Source: Ailanthus altissimus | Lineage: Eukaryota; Streptophyta; Magnoliopsida; Sapindales; Simaroubaceae | Assembly (NCBI GenBank): GCA_946807835.1 | Contig: OX327693.1 | Coordinates: forward strand, 5,349,501 to 5,413,500 | Reading direction: 5' to 3' | Length of the DNA stretch: 64,000 nt | In this document: piece by piece, positions 57,936 through 64,000 of the stretch | Layout of the letters: every line of letters starts with the position of its first letter | Position numbering within the stretch: position 1 is the first letter of the stretch | Position numbers and translations under genes: made by a program | The notes under the pieces: generated by a model | Told to the model about the DNA's origin: nothing | Seen by the model: only the letters and a program-made list of their open reading frames with translations | The model's database searches: none

Positions 57936-60900
57936 GGGTTTATTGACATAATTTAGGTGTTGGTTTTTCTATAAGTTGGATTAGTGCTTATATGGACTTA
58001 ATGAGATTCGATTCCAAAACACATTAATTATAGGCTATTTATTAGGTTTGTGCCTCCATTTGTCTCCTTGGAGGAGAAGGCTTGAAAAAGGAGTAGAGAA
58101 AGTTTAGGATCGTAGAGAGAATTAAAGAGACCTTGGCTAACTAATGATCCTTTGTAAATCCTTAGTGTTTAATTCTATATTGGCATAAGTTGAGCATGAT
58201 TTAATTAAAAAGAACCTGACAAGTTAAGGATTATGACACGACCTTGTTGTGCTAATGGACATTGAGTAGGAGTATAGATGTCATTTTTTTTAAAGGATGC
58301 ATGAAAAGATGAGATAAGAAAAATTATGCGGAATCTTGTCCCTGGCAGTGGCTTAGTCTAAGAATTTTATAAATTTATGCGTGCTTTAATTTTGGTTCTA
58401 AGAGTTTAACTTATAAAAGTAGGTATCTCGATGATCATGTACAATTTTGGTTTACTCACAAACTTCATATAAGAAATTTATAACTTTATGTGCTTTAATT
58501 TTGGTTCTAAGAGCTTAACCTATAAAAGTTGGTATCTTGATGATCATGTACAATTTTGGTTTACTCACAAACTTCATATAAGAAATTTATAACTTTATGT
58601 GCTTTAATTTTGGCTCTAAGAGCTTAACCTATAAAAGTAGGTATCTTGATGATCATGTCCAATTTTGGTTTACTCACAAACTCCAAAACTTAATTTTTAA
58701 TAATGTTTCACAAAAATGCCCTAAAAGCTTTAAGAATCATCAATTTATATAATATGATCAAATGGCAAAACCATATTGAAATATCAAACAATTTTAGAAA
58801 ATTATTTAAAAAAATGATATTTCTATGTGACATATTTAAATTTGAGTTATTAAAATTTGGTGATTCAAAATTATGTTTGAGTATTATTTTAAATTAAAGA
58901 CCAATGAGAAGACAACATATAATTAAGAATGCATTGGACGGACTAGCTTTGAAGCGAAATTGAGATCTGAAAGCAAGGAATGACTGAAAATATACGACGA
59001 AGGCCTTTCCAAGTATTCAGGCTATGGCCCCAAGTAAGCCAGGCTGTAGCCCCAACCTAGGCAATGGCTGGGGACTAAGACTTGGGCCATAGTGGTGTCA
59101 TGGCACCAAGTTTCAATTTTTATGGTTTATTTTCATTTTTGAGTTAGTTTGAACTCCTTTTACATTTAGACTCCTATTCCAACTCGATATAGGGTATCTA
59201 GAGATATTTTAGAACCTATATAAATCATTAGAATACCATTAAGTGACAAGCAATATAGAAGCATCAAGAGAAAGAGAATAGAAAGCTCATAGAGTGCTTG
59301 AATTCTGAGTGCAAAAGAGAGTGTTGTTTAGGGAGTGTGTGAGTACCGAGTATGCAAAAGAGTGTTGTATATATTCTCGGAGAGCTTGTTTTATCATGTA
59401 TTCATTGTAATCTCTTATGTGATTTTTGTGATTATTGACTGGTTCGTTAGGAATCATTAGTTAATAGAAAAAGTTAGGATCACCTAATCTACCGCAGACG
59501 TAGGCAAATTTTTAAACCACGTAAATTTTTGTGCCTTGTGTGTGATTGGTTATTTTCTCTATTCACAGTGTGTGATCTTTTACAATTCTTAAATAATTAT
59601 AGGTAAAGACTTCTGCATGTGCAAAATCTCTAACAATTTCTTTGTTTTTGAATTGTTATAGATTTCTAAAATATGAATTTTTAATGTAAGATTTTGTTTA
59701 ACAGATTTTGAAGACCTAAAAAATAAATAGTTTTAAGATATTTTTTTATAAAGTAATCCTTAAACAATTTAATATAGACTTAACACATGTCAAGAAGAAT
59801 TTCGAGGTAGTTTTATGATTTTTGAGTAAGTATGTAATTTTATAAAAAGCAAATACCAAAGATTGCTCAGTTGTTACTGTGGTTTTGTCAAATTAATGAT
59901 CTAGTTTTAAGAATGCATTGGAAAGATTTTGAAGGAGATAAAATCTATTGTCTTTATATGACAGTGAGTTATGTCTCAAGAATTATTATTATTATGATTT
60001 TGTGGTAAAGGGATATTATTTGATGTATAGAAAAAATTAGTTAAATACAAGTGGTTAAAATTGATAGGTTTTGAAAACTAAGTCACTATGCCAATTTGAT
60101 GCAGTGAATGCAACTTGTACAACTTCATAAGTTATTTATGTGTTCTAATTGTATGGTGATGGTTATTAAAGAATTAATCTTCATTAAGATGTTAAAGAGA
60201 TTAAGTTTGTCTTTTTTATCAATAAGAGGTAACTATATAGAACATTTACTGAAATCATAATAAATATAGTATTTATTTTTACATATTTTAAAAACTATTT
60301 ATTTTTACTGAAATCATAATAAACATAGTATTTATTTTTACATGTTTTTACAACTATGATTTGAAATATGTTTTATTTTTGTGCCAAACATATTTTGATA
60401 TGGTAATATGAGTTATGTGTTTATAGATATGAGTATTAATATTAAGGTTGGACATACATGACATATATGTGTTTATAAAAGTAAGCTTTTAAATTAAAAT
60501 ACGTCTATGAAATATGTTCTGTGTTTACAGGATGCTTGAGCTCAATATTTACTTAATAAACACCTAATATGTTATGGGAACATTTATTATATGACCTTTT
60601 CAAGATTGGTACATGTTATATATGTTTTTTTTTATAAAGACAGTAACTTGTAGGCATTATAAAGGAAAAGTGGTTCATCATATGTTGGAGAAAAGTTTTA
60701 AAACCCTTTTAAATATTTCATAAGTTACATAGGTTAGATATATTTTTTATATTATAAGTTATTATTAAGAAATTATCATCATTATATAGTGATTATTATA
60801 TATTTAAATTAGTCATTACACCTAGGTTAAATGTGTGAGAGTTACAATATTTATATATTATTATTATATAGAAGTTTTATATATTAAATTATTATAGGAG

Positions 60901-61175
60901 TTACAATACATTACAATATTCTTTTTAGTATTAAAATTAATACTTAGACTATTTACAACTATATAAAGGGATGCTTACCCTTAATAGAAGTGTGTGGGGG
61001 TGATGAATAAAAAGACAAATAAGAAGTAATCCATACATATACTTTTTAAATCTTATATTCTATATATTGAGTTTTGAGCAACCGTGATAAATGAGACTTA
61101 TATCTTCTAATAATCGTGTTTATCAAAAGAGTAATTGTGAGAATAAGGTTGAATCTTGGAGCCATATTATAAAAT
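57936..61175 (+). repeat. Decayed long LTR related to the LTR at 37,621 (right copy)
   Basis: Aligns with 10,143-12,400 of the left copy (for example 'ggctatttattaggtttgtgcctcc', and the end 'gttttgagcaacc...ttggagccat'). It has a 109-bp unit present three times at about 58,375-58,690. Between about 58,895 and 59,635 it contains an LTR-like insertion (GC-richer 'catggcaccaag', TATA 'cctatataaatc' at about 59,214) that the left copy lacks. No gene seen. Confidence 0.6.
58375..58690 (+). repeat. Three direct copies of a 109-bp unit
   Basis: 'gtgctttaattttgg' starts at 58,381, 58,490 and 58,599. Each unit continues through 'aaaagtaggtatct.gatgatcatgt' and 'tttactcacaaact'. The left copy at 10,590-10,680 has only one. 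Confidence 0.9.
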
Positions 61176-61199
61176 GGTGATTAAAAATTAATGATGGAG

Positions 61200-62580
61200 T
61201 CAAATGAACTGTTTTAAGGACCAAAGTGTGAAAAGAAAGAAGTTTTGAAGAACCAAAATGCTAATAAAAGAAAACTTTATAGTGAGATTAATTAACTAAA
61301 AATGAAAGAGTTGAAATTATGAAGTCCTTGAAAGGTCCAAAAATTTCAAAAATGCACTGTTTTACTAAAAGAGTTTATGTCAAATCAAATGTTGACACGC
61401 GGCAATAAGTTTATTAAGTTTGTTAGAGTTTAGGCAAGAAAGTCTGTTCTTAAGCTATAAATTCCTAGAGTCGGAAAGCTTATTGTAATCTTTAATTTCA
61501 TCATTTTCTTAATTCTTAGCAGTGTTGTGAGCTTGATCATTCAAGATTATAATTCTTTGATCTTTTTTTTAATAATAACATTAGATCTTTTTGTGTTGCC
61601 TCATAGATGTAGGCTTTACCAAACAACGTAAATTCTCTTGTGTTTCTTGATTATTCTTTGTTAATTGTTTCTTTTTTTCTCAATTCGATTCCTCGATTAA
61701 AGATTAAATTAGGTTTAATTCAATTCTAATATATCAAAATTTGAATGGGAACTTAATGACATCTCAAAAGTTTGATATTGAGAAATTTAATGGCAAGAAT
61801 GATTTTAATCTTTGGAAGATTAATATAGAGGCACTCTTAGTGAGTCAGAGGCTCGAATCTACAATTAAAGAAGTTACATCTGACTTAGTAGCTAAGAAAC
61901 CATAATCTTTAAAGGCAGATGGTGATTGTACTGAGATTATAAGAAAAGTAAAAAGTACCTTCATCATTTTCCTTAGTGATGAAATCTTAAGAGAAGTGGT
62001 GGGTGAAAAGACAACCATTAGTTTATGGAAGAAACTGAATTCCCTTTATATGACCAAATCTTTGCCAATAGGTTATATATAAAGAAAAACTATTAGAATA
62101 TGAGAGATATATGAGTTGTATCAAAGATCACATTGATGTCTTCAATAAAATTATTATCAATCTTGAAACCATTAATGTAAAGATTAATAATGAAGATAAG
62201 AAAATTATCTTGCTCAACTTATTGCCACCAAGTTATGAGTACTTTTTAAATACTTTCTTATATGAAAAGGATTATTTGATAATGAACAATGTAAAATATT
62301 CTTTAAATTCAAAGGATTTGGCAAAAGGAATCAAGAGGAAGGAATAACATATCGAAGTCCAACACCAAAGGAAAGAAATGCTTCTTTTGTAAGAAAAAAG
62401 GATATTCAAAGAAAAATTATCCCAAAAGAAAAGCGAGATTGAAGACAAAGATAAAAAAAGGACATTATAAGAAAAACTATCTCAAAAGAAAAGCAAAATT
62501 GAAGACAAAGATCAAAACGGGGATATAATCGTGGCTTTTGATGATAGTTATGATAATGTCGTCACTCTAGTTGCATTAAA
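61200..62580 (+). mobile_element. Third Ty1/copia element: LTR-like leader and gag
   Basis: From about 61,200 to 61,740 there is LTR/leader-like sequence. A gag frame starts at ATG 61,756: MTSQKFDIEKFNGKNDFNLW, IEALLVSQRLESTIKEV, then DEILREVVGEKTTISLWKKL. After small frameshifts it continues at 62,111 (CIKDHIDVFNKIIINLE, KKIILLNLLPPSYEYFL). A zinc-knuckle-like CFFCKKKGYSKKN follows near 62,375 and a partly repeated lysine-rich stretch near 62,395-62,510. This is a UBN2-type copia gag, defective by stops. Pol is not visible. Confidence 0.75.
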
Positions 62581-62589
62581 AGATGCTAG

Positions 62590-64000
62590 TGTTGTAGGGG
62601 ATCTAATATACGTAAGTGTATGCATTTGCAATTATGTCTATTGCCTAAAATACATATCATATACATATTATATGCAGCGAAAGCATAAAAACATGCAATA
62701 AACACAATAAGTAATATATTAATCACATTAATATATAAGAAAGGTTGAAAACTCACCTGAATGTGTAACGTTATACATGTATTTTCTCGGAGTCTGCATG
62801 GAGACCAACTCGTGGGCAGTTCTAGTCACCAACACGGTGGACTTGGTGAGCTAGAACAACAGTCCTATATACCAGCATGGGATTAACTCTTAATCCTCAA
62901 AATAGTCGAGTGTATGTATTTATCATTTTCTCTAAAAGGATAAGGAAATTGAGATTTGAAACAATTCACAATTATTTTAATTGGAACTATAGAAAAAAAA
63001 ATGAAACAATTTCATTTTTCTCTTTTTTTTTTCTTTCTTCTTCTTTTTCGGTTCCCTTTTCTTCTCTTTTCTCTCTTTTCCATTCAATTCAAAAACACAC
63101 ACCTCACTCTCTCACGAATCTCATTTCATATATATATATATATATATAATAAAATAATAATATAATATATTATATAATGATAATAATAATAATAGGTGCC
63201 AATTATTTGGCACCCAAATAAAATATTATTAAATATAATATGATAATATATTATAATGAGATACTATTAATTATTTAACAATTAAATAATCAATAGTGTG
63301 AAATGACCATTTTGCCCTTCATAAATAGTTACCAAGTCTACCCCCTAGTGGGTCCCAACAAATCTCACACTCAGATAACTCAACCGATGGTCCATAATGC
63401 GTTACGTGTCATTATACAATTAAAAAATAATTATTATTAACTAATTGTTATTAAAAAATAATAATATACTTAAATATTAAATATAGACACGCATGTATTT
63501 CTGTGACAGTGATGAATATTGCTAGATTAAACATTTTAATCTGACACGCTATCTCAGTGTACAACGAGTACACTCTATATCGCGAGACTCCCTAAGTCCA
63601 CACTTGATTCGTCAAATGAAAATATTTCATGAGTCCGTGAGCAATGCCCTACGCACACGTCACAGATATACAAATTAGCACGTTGAACCATGCAAATTAG
63701 TCATTCCATCATGATATCCTTAATGTGTAGGGATATAGATTATCACTGTCAAATTTCTTAATGTTTATCCATGTCTTATCTTTAGACTCGTATCTCACTG
63801 AATAATATGTGCAAACTCCTTTGCCATATTGTTTCACCCTAATGGAACTCTTTTTTGAGATTTATGCTTATGGCCACAAGACTTTTCGAGATACAATCTT
63901 GAAGCATCTGGATATCAAACTCCCTATGTGAGTTTACGGATCCCATATTTGTACACTGGACTTCATAAGCATCGGAGCATACCCAGCGACACCTAACGGT
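62590..64000. other. LTR-like sequence to the window end
   Basis: No coding sequence. The text switches abruptly after the gag at 'gttgtaggggatctaatata' (62,592). It contains AT-rich microsatellites (63,129-63,200) and GC-richer blocks (62,770-62,860; 63,500-63,700) and looks like LTR or untranslated retrotransposon sequence, possibly reversed. The family was not identified. Confidence 0.35.

Noticed and set aside
62877..63165. Phenylalanine/serine-rich ORFs near the right end
   Set aside because: They are translated pyrimidine and AT runs in LTR-like sequence.

Overview
The window is AT-rich nuclear DNA of a flowering plant, most likely a eudicot. Evidence: spliced genes of plant families (DUF674, the NRT1/PTR family, LOG, a mitochondrial calcium uniporter exon), tRNA-iMet-primed LTR retrotransposons, a TRIM array, a tRNA-derived SINE and Mutator-like TIR elements. 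Most of the 64 kb is nested, decayed transposon sequence. No tRNA, rRNA or CRISPR locus was seen.

Layout. 1-7.4 kb: a decayed Ty3/gypsy element whose 5' LTR runs off the window. 7.4-13.4 kb: a decayed copia gag followed by a diverged long LTR; a related block recurs at 56.3-61.2 kb. 14.7-15.9 kb (minus): exons 1-2 of an NPF (NRT1/PTR) transporter gene. 17.5-22.5 kb: LTR pieces, a tandem TRIM and a reversed copia gag. 22.7-33.4 kb: a tandem duplication of a two-domain DUF674 gene. The left copy is a pseudogene broken by stops, by a solo LTR with target duplication GACAC, and by a patch carrying a mitochondrial calcium uniporter (MCU) exon. The right copy is open and contains a 9-nt microexon and an intronic SINE. 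33.7-34.2 kb: a GC-rich host gene fragment. 34.2-35.0 kb: a Mutator-like element. 36.2-37.5 kb: a ~70-bp tandem array.

37,621-47,146 is the centrepiece: a complete, young LTR retrotransposon with two 2,860-bp LTRs, TG...CA ends, target duplication AGTAA, a tRNA-iMet primer site and a polypurine tract, but no gag-pol. Its internal region carries an antisense cassette: a caulimovirid-like RNase H tail, a 397-codon unknown ORF behind a TATA box, and an intronless LOG (cytokinin-activating enzyme) gene with its own TATA box and AATAAA. Each of the two ORFs is interrupted by one in-frame TGA.

47.1-56 kb: a reversed Ty3/gypsy (chromovirus-like) pol remnant, a fragment of another NPF exon, a 1.4-kb Mutator-like element with long inverted repeats, and NPF exons 3-4 (minus). 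56.3-64 kb: the second copy of the copia/LTR block, another copia gag, and LTR-like sequence to the end.

The NPF exons at 15 kb and 55 kb are phase-compatible but in the wrong order to be one gene. The best reading is two tandem NPF paralogues whose second introns are swollen by a shared transposon block. The only gene that looks structurally complete is the right DUF674 copy; the NPF pieces could be parts of genes continuing beyond either edge.
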